NCBI RefSeq assembly: GCF_015476655.1
Contig: NZ_JABFHF010000006.1
Span: 62,001 to 126,000 of the forward strand
DNA from: Aquiflexum lacus
Lineage (GTDB): Bacteria; Bacteroidota; Bacteroidia; Cytophagales; Cyclobacteriaceae
Direction: 5' to 3'
DNA length: 64,000 nucleotides
Shown here: positions 45,580 through 53,609 of the stretch, in pieces
How the letters are laid out: every line of letters begins with the position of its first letter
Numbering within the stretch: the stretch's first letter is position 1
Program-made: the position numbers and the translations under genes
Notes under the pieces: model-generated
Databases searched by the model: none
Told to the model about the DNA's origin: nothing
The model's input: only the letters and a program-made list of their open reading frames with translations

Positions 45580-45656
45580 CGGTAAATGTTTTAAATGACA
45601 ATTTAACTTAAATGTTTGTTTCAAAAAACTTCTAGGTCACTTTACGCATCATCTTT

Positions 45657-48467
45657 TTAGAAGTTGTCCATTTGAAGCTTTTCAATTTGTTCTGCACTTA
45701 GCCATCCACGCATTTCTGCCATGGCTGTACTTCCATAGCTATCCAACCCAATTTTACGACTTTGTTTTACATATTGAATCCATAGAAATGGATCTTTATT
45801 GAACTGTATGGCCTCTTGTAAAAGCTCGTATTTGCTTAGTTCATCGGTTTCTTTTTGGACTTTTTTCCAAATCAAAGGAGTCCAATAAGCATTTCTGTCC
45901 AGGCCTTCCTCAAGTTGGAAAAGTTGCACCACTTTTTCAGAAGGTAGATTTTCAGTATCTGAATGAATAAAATTATACCAAGAGTCAAGATCTTCATTTT
46001 TGAGGACGGAATTGGCTCCGCTTGTAAGGATCTTTTTCACCTTCTCAAATTCAGGTTTTTTTAGCCAATGGAGTTTATGAACCATAATATGATAAGCAAA
46101 CTCTTCTTTGAATATGTTTTGGTCCAATGAGTCGAGGTCCGCCAGAAAATCCTCAGGTAATGATTGATGAAGACGGCTTATTTTTTCAAAAAAATCTGAG
46201 GCATCATTTTTTTCCAAAAGACCATTTTCTTCAAATATCATCCAAGATGGAAATGAAACTTCATATTTGTTTTCTATTGCTTTGGCCTCATTAACTTTAT
46301 TTCCGAAAAATAAAATTGCCAAATGAAAAGGCTTATAATTTTCAAAGCCATTCTCTGCAGCCACCAAAATATCTATTGCAGCTTTTTCAAAATCAAGTTG
46401 GCCGGCGAGTATTTTAGCTGCCATTTCATGGTAATAAGCCCCATAGTTGGGATGGACCATCGCAGTTCCATTGATATACTTCAGCGTCTCATTGATGTAT
46501 GAGGGTTGTAGTGTCCTGAGTATTCTGGTTTCACGAAAGATTCTTTCTTCGAATCCAGGTTGTTGCCGAGAAACCAAACTATCCATTAAATTCAAGTCCG
46601 CTTCCAATGAAGTTTCAATTTTGTTGCTCCATTGATTCCGAAATAGAGCTGTCTTTAATGAAAATTCGTCCGGTATTTGATCTGTATCCAAAATGAAATT
46701 TGCAAAATCCCCTTTTTTATTTGCTCCGGCCAAATAGTTGATTTTGAAGATCCGATCATCGAGGATTTCACTGGGTCCGTCCGTTTTGATGCTATGTTTA
46801 ATCTGCAGCCCTAACTTATTGGCTTGAGCTACCTTGTTTTCTTTGGGTATTTCTTCCAATTTGGAAATGGCATCAATGGGTCTGTTGATTTTGGAATAAA
46901 GTAAAGCGAGGTTGTTGATGAGGTAAGGATTCCCCGGATAGTATTCCAATCCTTTTTCCAGGTAGAAAAGTGCATCGAAGATTTTTTCCTGTTGGTGCGC
47001 TTTAGCGCTGAGTAATAAAATACTAGGGATATTGGGGGCATAGTTGAAACTTTCCAAAAGATGATCCATGCCCTGTTGGGATTGTCTCAGGATGAACCGG
47101 ATATGTGCTGCCGCATTTTTGGCCTTATCATTTCTCCTGTATTGCAACCATGAGTTTTCATATAATATGGCTGCTTCCAACGGTCTGTCTGTTTGGCCGT
47201 AATAATCCGCATTGATATTGGTGCTGGTGCTGGCCAATTGGCTTCCAATAATTCCATCTGCATAAACAGTCAAAATGACCAAACCCATGATGGAACCTAT
47301 GCGCATGTGGAAATAGGCAAAATATTGGGGTTTGAATAAGATCCTTTCAACATCTTTTCCGCTGTTTAATATTTGGGAAAAATTAGCCATCAGGTAAATG
47401 AAGAACAGGAGTGAAAGGGAAAGTTGACTGTATAGGAAAATATGGTTAAGAAACTCATAGAGTGGTTCATTTTCAATAAAAATAGCCCTGCCCCAAGTCC
47501 AAACGGTGATTGCAAAACCTGTCCAGTAAAATGCTTCACCAATTATGGGTGCATCAAATGCCTGATCTGTTTGCGCAATTTTCAGCCTTACGATGAATAT
47601 TCCGATCAATCCACAAATCAGCATCAGTAATACAGGTGGAAGGGTTGGGAAGGGCAGATTCACCTCTCCCATGATGTCCAATAATGTGAAGAGGATTAAA
47701 AGAAAGTAGATGATGAAGATCAAAATCAAGTGAAATGAAATCTTCAGCCCGGTCCCTTTATTGAGTTTGATCAAGAATAAAGATGAGCCGGAAATCATCA
47801 CATGACCAATATGCAGTAAAAACAAAGTGGAAATGATTGCAGCAGGAAAAGCAGCATTTTCAGATAGCCAAATCCAAGGGGAGGAAATACCTGAGAAAGT
47901 ACCTAGAATATACAGGGTGGTTGTTCCTGAAATGAAAATCACCAAAAATCTGGGTAGGGTTGCCCAATGACCTGCAAAGAAGGAAATCAAAACCATTGGT
48001 AATAAAACGCCAAACAAGATGGAAATCAATGCATAATTGCTGGAAATTCCTCCAATGTTCAAACCGTTGATACCACTAAAGGCCAATAAAAAAATCACCA
48101 AAGCTGTTGCTCCGATAAAATACATTTTTTTCAACGTACTTATGAGACTCAGCCCAATATTGAAAAGTAGCCAAATCACCGCTCCGTATAGCAGTGTGAC
48201 ATTGGGAAAATAAGTAGGCGGTAATGATTCAAAGGTCTGGAACAACAAAAAATTCTCCATTTCGATGGGAATCAGTTCAGTCGCCAACTGAACAAAACTG
48301 ATGGGTACGGCAATAGATTCTGAAAAAATACCCGGAAGAATTGGCATGATTGCTCTTTCCCAAAGGAAGAAACTGAATAACACGTAAAGCCCTCCAATCA
48401 ATAAAACCAGGATAGGAAGGCCTTTCAAAAATAAATTTTGGAATACAATTGACTTTTTTGAAGCCAT
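45657..48467 (-). CDS. Large hypothetical protein: multi-helix membrane N-half and TPR C-half
   Basis: A 936-residue protein. Roughly residues 1-400 contain ten or more hydrophobic segments (for example ILVLLIGGLYVLFSFFLW, GATALVIFLLAFSGINGL, VLLPMVLISFFAGHWAT, LILIFIIYFLLILFTLLD). From about 430 it is soluble and helical with TPR-like hairpins (ILYENSWLQYRRNDKAKNAAAH; LLLSAKAHQQEKIFDALFYLEKGLEYYPGNPYLINNLALLYSKINRPIDAI). The first codon overlaps the stop of gatC by one base, so the two are translationally coupled. I do not recognise the family. A membrane-tethered scaffold is plausible; the link to a tRNA amidotransferase subunit is probably only genomic. Confidence 0.7.
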   Translation of the reverse strand: MASKKSIVFQNLFLKGLPILVLLIGGLYVLFSFFLWERAIMPILPGIFSESIAVPISFVQLATELIPIEMENFLLFQTFESLPPTYFPNVTLLYGAVIWLLFNIGLSLISTLKKMYFIGATALVIFLLAFSGINGLNIGGISSNYALISILFGVLLPMVLISFFAGHWATLPRFLVIFISGTTTLYILGTFSGISSPWIWLSENAAFPAAIISTLFLLHIGHVMISGSSLFLIKLNKGTGLKISFHLILIFIIYFLLILFTLLDIMGEVNLPFPTLPPVLLMLICGLIGIFIVRLKIAQTDQAFDAPIIGEAFYWTGFAITVWTWGRAIFIENEPLYEFLNHIFLYSQLSLSLLFFIYLMANFSQILNSGKDVERILFKPQYFAYFHMRIGSIMGLVILTVYADGIIGSQLASTSTNINADYYGQTDRPLEAAILYENSWLQYRRNDKAKNAAAHIRFILRQSQQGMDHLLESFNYAPNIPSILLLSAKAHQQEKIFDALFYLEKGLEYYPGNPYLINNLALLYSKINRPIDAISKLEEIPKENKVAQANKLGLQIKHSIKTDGPSEILDDRIFKINYLAGANKKGDFANFILDTDQIPDEFSLKTALFRNQWSNKIETSLEADLNLMDSLVSRQQPGFEERIFRETRILRTLQPSYINETLKYINGTAMVHPNYGAYYHEMAAKILAGQLDFEKAAIDILVAAENGFENYKPFHLAILFFGNKVNEAKAIENKYEVSFPSWMIFEENGLLEKNDASDFFEKISRLHQSLPEDFLADLDSLDQNIFKEEFAYHIMVHKLHWLKKPEFEKVKKILTSGANSVLKNEDLDSWYNFIHSDTENLPSEKVVQLFQLEEGLDRNAYWTPLIWKKVQKETDELSKYELLQEAIQFNKDPFLWIQYVKQSRKIGLDSYGSTAMAEMRGWLSAEQIEKLQMDNF

Positions 48468-48754
48468 TATTCCAAAACCTTTGGAACCCTGAAATAATCC
48501 GAATCCTTTTGAGGGGCATTTTGAAGACCTCGCTCCCGTGATAGGTGCTCACCGACCACATCTTCTCTCAATACATTTACTTCGGAAGACATGGTGGTGA
48601 TTGGGTTAACGCCTTCAGTGTCCACTTCATTCAGCTGCTCGACCCAATCCAATATTTGGGTCATGTCCTGCTTCATTTTTTCCGCACCTTCTTCATTGAA
48701 TTCCAACCTTGCAAGGTGGGCCATTTTTTTTACGGTATTTAAATCTATTTTCAT
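48467..48754 (-). CDS. gatC: Asp-tRNA(Asn)/Glu-tRNA(Gln) amidotransferase subunit C
   Basis: A 95-residue protein of standard GatC length. It shows VKKMAHLARLEFNEEGAEKMKQDMTQILDWVEQLNEVDTEGV and the later ENVLREDVV-like segment (SSEVNVLREDVVGEHLSRE). GatC stabilises the GatA/GatB pair that converts mischarged Glu-tRNA(Gln) and Asp-tRNA(Asn). gatA and gatB are not in the window. It is the first gene of a unit with the large TPR membrane protein, their stop and start overlapping by one base. Confidence 0.93.
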   Translation of the reverse strand: MKIDLNTVKKMAHLARLEFNEEGAEKMKQDMTQILDWVEQLNEVDTEGVNPITTMSSEVNVLREDVVGEHLSRERGLQNAPQKDSDYFRVPKVLE

Positions 48755-48880
48755 GTGTTTATTGTTGTTCTTAAGTGGTCACATCTGACTGACTTCAGGC
48801 AGGTGGAATCTCGCATATTGGAAAATAATTTCAGTTTTTGAGGTTTTTCCCATGCCTTTCTGCATCAGGCAGGCTTTATT

Positions 48881-49642
48881 TCATAAAGTTTTGATATTCA
48901 AATTTTTGAGAGCTTTTTTATTGTCTTCCCACAATTGGTTTTGGATTATGGTGTAACACCTCTCTTTGAGTTGAGAGATATCCTTGGTATTCATTCCATC
49001 AGTTTCCAAAGGGGAATGTATTACAATTTTGGCTTTGATAAAATTCATCAATAGCCTATCAGCATCAGGCAAAATTAAATGATTAAATGATAATGTGACA
49101 GGAATGATGGGTATTTGTTTGTCTATGGCCAAGCTAAAAGCACCATCTTTGAATTTTGACATGATAGGTGGATTCACTGCGCAGATTCCACCTTCGGGAA
49201 AAATCACAATACTGCTGCCATTTTCTATGGCATTTTTAGACCTCAGTAAAACCTCTCCACGGCTTTTGATACTTTCCCGTTTGACAGCGATGTGCAAATT
49301 GTTGAAATAGTAACCAAAGAGGGGGACTTTGGTAATGGAACTTTTTCCGATGTAAATGACATCTCCCGGAATAAATCCCATCATGGCGATATCTATATAA
49401 GAGAAGTGGTTTGATACAAAAATGTAGGGCTGACCTTTTTTGATATGTTCTTTGCCTTCAATTTTTACCGGAAGGAATATCAGCATGAAAAACAAGTTGG
49501 CCCAGAACTGATTGATTTTTCTGCCGTACTTTTGCCAACCCGGAACCCAAATACACAACAAAAATAAGGGGAAAAACAAAAGGAAACTGATGCAGAACAT
49601 CAGGAAAGCATAAGCAGTATAGATTTTTCTGATTACAAGCAT
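48881..49642 (-). CDS. plsC: 1-acyl-sn-glycerol-3-phosphate acyltransferase
   Basis: A 253-residue membrane-bound acyltransferase of phospholipid synthesis. The catalytic HX4D motif is NHFSYID, the substrate-binding motif is FPEGGI, and the IPIIPV motif is present (KQIPIIPVTLSF). One or two N-terminal helices (YAFLMFCISFLLFFPLFLLCIWV) anchor it. It starts two bases after the truncated hemoglobin gene stop, so they form a unit. Confidence 0.92.
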   Translation of the reverse strand: MLVIRKIYTAYAFLMFCISFLLFFPLFLLCIWVPGWQKYGRKINQFWANLFFMLIFLPVKIEGKEHIKKGQPYIFVSNHFSYIDIAMMGFIPGDVIYIGKSSITKVPLFGYYFNNLHIAVKRESIKSRGEVLLRSKNAIENGSSIVIFPEGGICAVNPPIMSKFKDGAFSLAIDKQIPIIPVTLSFNHLILPDADRLLMNFIKAKIVIHSPLETDGMNTKDISQLKERCYTIIQNQLWEDNKKALKNLNIKTL

Positions 49643-49644
49643 TG

Positions 49645-50019
49645 TTATTGATTGACCATGTGATTAGCAGCTTTCACAAAATAGGATATTATTCCCTCTT
49701 TAATGTTGTTGTCCATTTCAACTCTATCGATAGCCTTTATCATACAATTGAGCCAAGTATTCCTCATTTGAGTATCGATGGGCCATTGGAAATGTCTTTT
49801 CCTCAACATGGGATGGCCTCGTTTTTCCATGTAGGTCTGTGGCCCTCCAAAGACCTGAATCAAAAACAAAAATAACCTTTCTTCTGCCGGTGCCAAATCC
49901 TCAGGGTAAAGCTTTCTCAATTCCGGTGATTCGGTGACATGTTGATAAAAGTGATGGACAAGGGTTTTAATCTTTTCCTCTCCGAGGCTTTCGTATATGG
50001 TTTGGCTTGAATTGGACAT
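49645..50019 (-). CDS. Group II truncated hemoglobin
   Basis: A 124-residue heme protein. The B/C/D region has YESLGEEKIKTLVHHFYQHV; the distal and CD region KLYPEDLAPAEERLFLFLIQVFGGPQTYMEKRGHP; the proximal His is in the RKRHFQWPID block and the group II Trp of helix G is in QMRNTWLNCM. Such proteins bind O2 or detoxify NO and peroxide. It is the first gene of a two-gene unit with plsC. Its start is 30-odd bases from a region with no promoter motif that I can name. Confidence 0.88.
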   Translation of the reverse strand: MSNSSQTIYESLGEEKIKTLVHHFYQHVTESPELRKLYPEDLAPAEERLFLFLIQVFGGPQTYMEKRGHPMLRKRHFQWPIDTQMRNTWLNCMIKAIDRVEMDNNIKEGIISYFVKAANHMVNQ

Positions 50020-50177
50020 TAAAGAAGATTGGCTGAATTAAGAGGCAAAAGTAATTATTTCTTTAAGACATGTTTGGTTTTTGTATGGTTACTGATAAAG
50101 CTAAAATTATGGGAGGGCAGTCTAATTTTTTTTTCTGGGTTTAACTCTTTCTGAATTTTTAGATGTTTCCGGCCCTA

Positions 50178-50372
50178 TCAACAATTGTTGGATTTATTCT
50201 TTTGCTCGTAAAAAAAGATTCCGGCACTGATGATGCCACAGATAGCTATCATATAAACAAGCGGAACTATTTTGTTAATGACTAGGTAAGCTGTCAAAGA
50301 AAGGCTAAAAACGAGTCCAATGAGATAGGCTTATCTGTTATTAGGAACGGTGCTTTTAATGTAACCTTCCAT
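50178..50372 (-). pseudogene. Small membrane protein gene with an in-frame stop
   Basis: An ATG at 50372 with a good ribosome-binding site (AGGGAGG) opens MEGYIKSTVPNNR, then a TAA at 50333-50331, and the same frame continues without further stops for 50 codons (AYLIGLVFSLSLTAYLVINK, then IVPLVYMIAICGIISAGIFF and a charged end) to the TGA at 50180-50178. The continuation contains two hydrophobic segments, as in a real small membrane protein. The simplest reading is a nonsense mutation in a 64-codon gene. No homologue is recognised. The rest of the 629-base gap (50020-50177 and 50373-50648) shows nothing I can name. Confidence 0.45.
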
Positions 50373-50648
50373 AAGTTCAACCTCCCTGTACGCTTGACAG
50401 GCCTTTCAGGGTTGTAGATACCTGCCATCCTTTAAAATCTGCTGTTTGTCGGGATGAAACTGAAGGATTTAGAATTAGAGGGGTTGGCGGTGAAGGGTGG
50501 GAGATGCGTTATGTAAAATATGCTTGGAAAAGTGTTTCTAATTTATAAGTCCCCCTATCATTTACTGAATGAATCAAAACCAGCAAATTGTCTTTGTTAT
50601 AATTGTTCTATATATTGTTTGCTGATTCAATATAACCCAAAATAGATT

Positions 50649-51251
50649 TTGAAACCACAACCCGCCATCATCACCTCGCAGCAGGGGCCGGATGATTTCT
50701 GGATGATGTTGCAGTCCGGTGATAGAACCGGATTGGAGGGGTTGTACAAATTATATTCCCATGAGCTTTTTAGATTTGGATTGTCCATGGTGGCTGATGA
50801 GGATTTTGTGCAGGATTGTATTCAGGAAGTTTTTATAGATTTATGGAAATACCATAAGACGCTGCAGCAGGCCAATAATGTGAAAGTTTATCTTTTTAAA
50901 TCCCTTTCCAGAAAAATCAGCAAAGCGAGCAGTAAGGAAAAAAAATGGAGAAAAGAGGAGATCAGAGAAAACAACACGCCCGGTTACTTCATTGAATCCA
51001 TTGAATCCAACATCATCAACCATCAAAAAGACGAGGACCTGGAGCGAAAAATTGCCAAAGCCTTACAGCATCTTCCTGCCAGACAGAAAGAGGTTATCCT
51101 ATATCTCTTTTTTGAGGATTTTTCTTATGAGGAAGTGTCAAAAATGATGGGCATTAATTTAAGGTCGGTGTATACCTTGGCTTGGAAAGCTATTTCCAAT
51201 TTAAAAAAATCCGTAATTTCTATTTTTGTGATGGTAGTTTGTTTTTTTTGA
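50649..51251 (+). CDS. ECF-type RNA polymerase sigma factor
   Basis: A 200-residue sigma factor of the Bacteroidota expansion group that works with FecR-type anti-sigma factors. Region 2 is LEGLYKLYSHELFRFGLSMVADEDFVQDCIQEVFIDLWKY; region 4 is LPARQKEVILYLFFEDFSYEEVSKMMGINLRSVYTLAWKA. The frame opens at a TTG at 50649; an ATG at 50704 would cut into the first helix, so TTG is preferred. It probably drives the downstream SusC/SusD genes when substrate is sensed. In the usual arrangement fecR follows directly, but here a Uma2-family gene lies between. Confidence 0.9.
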   Translation: MKPQPAIITSQQGPDDFWMMLQSGDRTGLEGLYKLYSHELFRFGLSMVADEDFVQDCIQEVFIDLWKYHKTLQQANNVKVYLFKSLSRKISKASSKEKKWRKEEIRENNTPGYFIESIESNIINHQKDEDLERKIAKALQHLPARQKEVILYLFFEDFSYEEVSKMMGINLRSVYTLAWKAISNLKKSVISIFVMVVCFF

Positions 51252-51364
51252 TCCGTGAATCACCTAATCTGTTGACTTTTATTTAATATTTCGTTTGTAA
51301 AATATTGACCCTTAGCACCGATCCCATTTTCGGTATTTTAAATCAATTCCATTATCTTAGTTCT

Positions 51365-51976
51365 ATGGAACGGGAAGAAAGCAGAAGTGAAGTTAAAGAG
51401 CCCTTTACCGGGTATGGAAGGTACACTTACGCCGATTATCTGAGTTGGCAGATGGATGAAATGGTGGAGCTGATCAGGGGCAAAGTATTCCGGCAGGCCG
51501 CTGCCGCACCGAGAAGGATCCACCAGAAAATATCAGGAAAAATTTTTAATAGATTGTTTAATTTTCTGGAAGATCATCCCTGCGAGGTTTATGAAGCTCC
51601 CTTTGATGTACGATTGCCTGTAAAATCCAAAAGGAACGAAGACATAGACACCGTGGTCCAACCTGATATTTGTGTGATTTGTGATAAAAGCAAACTGGAT
51701 GAGTTGGGATGTGTCGGTGCGCCGGATTTGATCATTGAAATTCTTTCGCCGGGCAGCAACAAAAAGGAACTTAAATATAAATATGAGGTCTATGAAGAAA
51801 GCGGCGTTGGGGAGTATTGGATCATCCATCCCGACGAACAGACTGTCATGACCTATACATTGGTAAAAGGGAAATACGTTCCGTCCAGACTTTTTACATC
51901 GGGAGATATTCTGGATTCTAAGACTATTGCAGGATTCCAACTTGATCTGGAGTATGTTTTCAGGGATCTGGACTAA
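51365..51976 (+). CDS. Uma2 family endonuclease (DUF820)
   Basis: A 203-residue protein starting at the ATG 51365. Family features are FTGYGRYTYADYLSW, VYEAPFDVRLP, the catalytic PD-(D/E)XK-type region VVQPDICVICDKSK and GAPDLIIEILSPGSNKKELKYKYEVYEESGVGEYWIIHP, followed by GDILDSKTIAGFQLDLEYVF. Uma2 proteins are restriction-endonuclease-fold nucleases of unknown target, usually abundant in Cyanobacteria and transferable. Its location between a sigma factor and its FecR partner suggests insertion of a cassette, since these two are normally adjacent. Confidence 0.85.
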   Translation: MEREESRSEVKEPFTGYGRYTYADYLSWQMDEMVELIRGKVFRQAAAAPRRIHQKISGKIFNRLFNFLEDHPCEVYEAPFDVRLPVKSKRNEDIDTVVQPDICVICDKSKLDELGCVGAPDLIIEILSPGSNKKELKYKYEVYEESGVGEYWIIHPDEQTVMTYTLVKGKYVPSRLFTSGDILDSKTIAGFQLDLEYVFRDLD

Positions 51977-52367
51977 AGTGATCTACAAAACCAAAAATAT
52001 TTTTATTTGAACCACAAAAGTGACAAAAGGATACAAAAGTTTCCAGATATCAACTTTTGGTGATATAGCCTTTTGTTCCCTGTAATTTCTTTTTTGGTCC
52101 CATTATTTTTTTTGTTAAAACAATAAAGCCCGCCAACCTCCAGAGATCCTTCGTGCCTCAGAATGACGGCTGCCAAGAGGGTAACCTGAAGTCATTACCT
52201 ATTCTGAACATTTTCAAAATGTTTTAAACTTGGAACGAAAAGAACATCCTATAAGTGTCGATCAAAACCCAGGTAAAAACCACTAATTAAAAAAAATATA
52301 AATTTTTTTCCTTTATAAGGATAACTTTTTTGCCTTGCTGTCTCCTTTAAAATGTAAACCTTTTATT
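51977..52367. other. Gap before fecR with one imperfect inverted repeat
   Basis: No gene is seen in these 391 bases. An imperfect inverted repeat lies at 52023-52076 (ACAAAAGG with CCTTTTGT, AAGTT with AACTT inside). A segment at 52138-52185 (AAAGCCCGCC, CTTCGTGCCTCAGAATGACGG) resembles dispersed intergenic sequences of the phylum, but no second copy lies in this window. Confidence 0.4.
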
Positions 52368-53459
52368 ATGTGCAAATCCGAATATAGCATTGAAGATTTT
52401 GTTTTGGACCCTGAATTCAAAAAATGGGTACTGAATCCAGATGCGGAGACAAAAATTTATTGGGAGGAGTATCTCAAAAGAAATCCTTCTAAAAATCAGG
52501 ATATTGTTTTGGCCAGAAAAATACTTTTGAACCTCTCCAGGAGTACAGGTCGTGTAGATGAAAACAGGGTCAAGGCCGCATGGTCAAATATCGAAAAGTC
52601 GCTGGATGTAATAAAACCTGATGAATTTGAAGGTAAGATTATACCCTTGGATTCCCAAAGCAGCCTTAAAAAGTATCCTGTTTACATCCATTCCATTTCC
52701 AGACACAATCAATTATACAGGATGGTGGCCATCCTTGCCGTGGCCTTTATGTTGGCTTTTTCTCTCCATTATGTGACTGAACCTAAAGTTACTTTGATTA
52801 CTGAAATTCCGATTGAATACCAAGAACATATTGCCGCACCTGGAGTGAAATCCAATCTTACCCTAAGGGACGGCTCCAAAGTGATTCTCAATTCAGGAAG
52901 TTCCCTGCGCTATGTCAAAAATTTCGAATCGCATCAAAGGGAAATAGAGTTGATAGGCGAGGCATTTTTTGAGGTAATTAAAGATCCTAATCGACCATTT
53001 ATTGTGAGGACGGGTCAGGTTTCCACGCAGGTTTTGGGCACTTCTTTCAATGTCAAAGCATTTGAGAATGAAGTGTTGGAGGTATCCTTATTGACCGGTT
53101 TGGTGGAGGTCAGTGTGGACATGGAAGATCCTCGAAGTATCAGTTTGGTCCCTGGGGAAGCCATAAGATTTAAGTCGGAAAGTCAAAAAGTCGAAAAAGG
53201 TGAATTCGATAAAGAAAAGGTGCTGGCATGGACCCAAAAGACCATCGTGTTTGAACAGACCCAGATGGCTGAAATCAAAAGGGTTTTGGAAAATTGGTAT
53301 GGAGTGGAAATCCAATTCCTGAACAGGCCTGCCAAAGACCTTGAAATATCAGCGAGGTTCAATGATCAGAGCCTTAAGGATGTCTTGGAGGGATTGAGTT
53401 ATTCGGCAAGATTTGATTATGAAATAAAAAATAATAAAGTAGTCCTGAAATTCAAATAA
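52368..53459 (+). CDS. FecR family anti-sigma factor
   Basis: A 363-residue inner-membrane protein. The ATG at 52368 is preferred to the TTG at 52335. The N-terminal cytoplasmic part (about 1-120) would bind the sigma factor; one helix (MVAILAVAFMLAFSLHYV) crosses the membrane; the periplasmic FecR domain follows (IAAPGVKSNLTLRDGSKVILNSGSSLRY, EIELIGEAFFEVIKDPNRPFIVRTG, VLGTSFNVKAF). The C-terminal DUF4974/STN-like domain is FEQTQMAEIKRVLENWYGVEIQF. It receives the signal from the STN domain of SusC and releases the sigma factor. Separated from that factor by the Uma2 gene. Confidence 0.93.
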   Translation: MCKSEYSIEDFVLDPEFKKWVLNPDAETKIYWEEYLKRNPSKNQDIVLARKILLNLSRSTGRVDENRVKAAWSNIEKSLDVIKPDEFEGKIIPLDSQSSLKKYPVYIHSISRHNQLYRMVAILAVAFMLAFSLHYVTEPKVTLITEIPIEYQEHIAAPGVKSNLTLRDGSKVILNSGSSLRYVKNFESHQREIELIGEAFFEVIKDPNRPFIVRTGQVSTQVLGTSFNVKAFENEVLEVSLLTGLVEVSVDMEDPRSISLVPGEAIRFKSESQKVEKGEFDKEKVLAWTQKTIVFEQTQMAEIKRVLENWYGVEIQFLNRPAKDLEISARFNDQSLKDVLEGLSYSARFDYEIKNNKVVLKFK

Positions 53460-53609
53460 AAAAAAACTGCCTATGGTGACAAAATAAAAAGACCGTAAAT
53501 GATAACTCATCTATGGTAAATTAAGGAACCGGAAAAGGGACTGCCATCCCTAATCCGGCAAAAGTTCATTTAACCAATTAGCATTAGCCTAAATAAACGA
53601 TGTAAAAAT

